From Candidatus Latescibacteria bacterium 4484_7 (GTDB taxonomy: Bacteria; Krumholzibacteriota; Krumholzibacteriia; Krumholzibacteriales; Krumholzibacteriaceae): a stretch of DNA of 5,009 bases. The stretch covers positions 1-5,009 of the forward strand of contig NATK01000152.1 of NCBI GenBank assembly GCA_002085285.1. The letters are read 5' to 3'. A program made the position numbers and the translations under genes. The notes below the pieces were generated by a model. The model made no database searches. It was given only the letters and a program-made list of their open reading frames with translations, and was not told the DNA's origin. This document shows, piece by piece, positions 4,938 through 5,009 of this stretch (its first letter is position 1; every line of letters begins with the position of its first letter).

Positions 4938-5009
4938 ATGAAGCGAAAGCAGAAAAACAAGGTGCGTCGCATAAGAATCGGGCTTGCTCAGATCAACCCT
5001 ACGGTAGGG
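4938..5009 (+). CDS. nadE: N-terminus of glutamine-dependent NAD+ synthetase (partial)
   Basis: The first 24 codons are present and the gene runs off the right edge. After a short basic leader (MKRKQKNKVRR) comes IRIGLAQINPTVG, the first strand and turn of a nitrilase-fold (carbon-nitrogen hydrolase) domain. The wording AQINPTVGD is characteristic of the glutaminase domain at the front of glutamine-dependent NAD+ synthetases, which make NAD+ from nicotinic acid adenine dinucleotide, ATP and glutamine in the cytoplasm. The ATG follows AGAGGTGG by 3 nt. An in-frame GTG at 4962 would remove the basic leader but has no ribosome site. The C-terminal ATP-pyrophosphatase domain cannot be seen, so another nitrilase-family amidase remains possible. 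Confidence 0.7.
   Translation, partial: MKRKQKNKVRRIRIGLAQINPTVG

Overview
The window reads as bacterial chromosome of intermediate GC. It has Shine-Dalgarno sequences close to AAGGAGG, TTGACA-type promoters, and short AT-rich intergenic stretches between GC-richer genes. The phylum cannot be fixed from the sequence. The GAF-type remnant near the right end resembles, from memory, proteins common in FCB-like and candidate-phylum bacteria, but this is only a weak hint.

Layout, left to right. (1) A minus-strand operon occupies 1-1525. A strong promoter (TTGACA-N17-GATAAT) with a leader of about 140 nt drives a 418-residue conserved-looking protein of unknown function. The start of a second gene follows 45 nt later and runs off the left edge; its Rossmann signature (FIGFGVVGQG) suggests a homoserine-dehydrogenase-like NAD(P) oxidoreductase. 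(2) A divergent plus-strand gene (1711-2679) encodes a polytopic membrane protein of the MprF/AglD2 flippase-like family (UPF0104). It is visibly AT-richer than its neighbours. (3) A minus-strand pair faces it: an Lrp/AsnC-type regulator (3976-4551) and, directly downstream, a PLP-dependent aminotransferase of the LysN/2-aminoadipate type (2731-3942). (4) The AT-rich region 4552-4937 holds the promoter and a probable multi-site operator for the regulator, then the decayed remnant of a GAF-domain protein on the plus strand. (5) From 4938 to the right edge is the N-terminus of a nitrilase-fold glutaminase domain, most likely glutamine-dependent NAD+ synthetase.

The minus-strand genes suggest amino-acid metabolism: an Lrp-type sensor beside an aminotransferase, and a dehydrogenase operon nearby. 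The substrate is not shown by the sequence. The two most notable points are these. First, the aminotransferase appears to lack, in frame, about 16 residues covering the GSQQALD-like phosphate-binding loop of its family, although the rest of the gene is intact. Second, three GAAT-n-ATTC dyads are stacked over the regulator's own promoter, which suggests autoregulation. No RNA gene, CRISPR array, insertion sequence or clear intrinsic terminator was seen.
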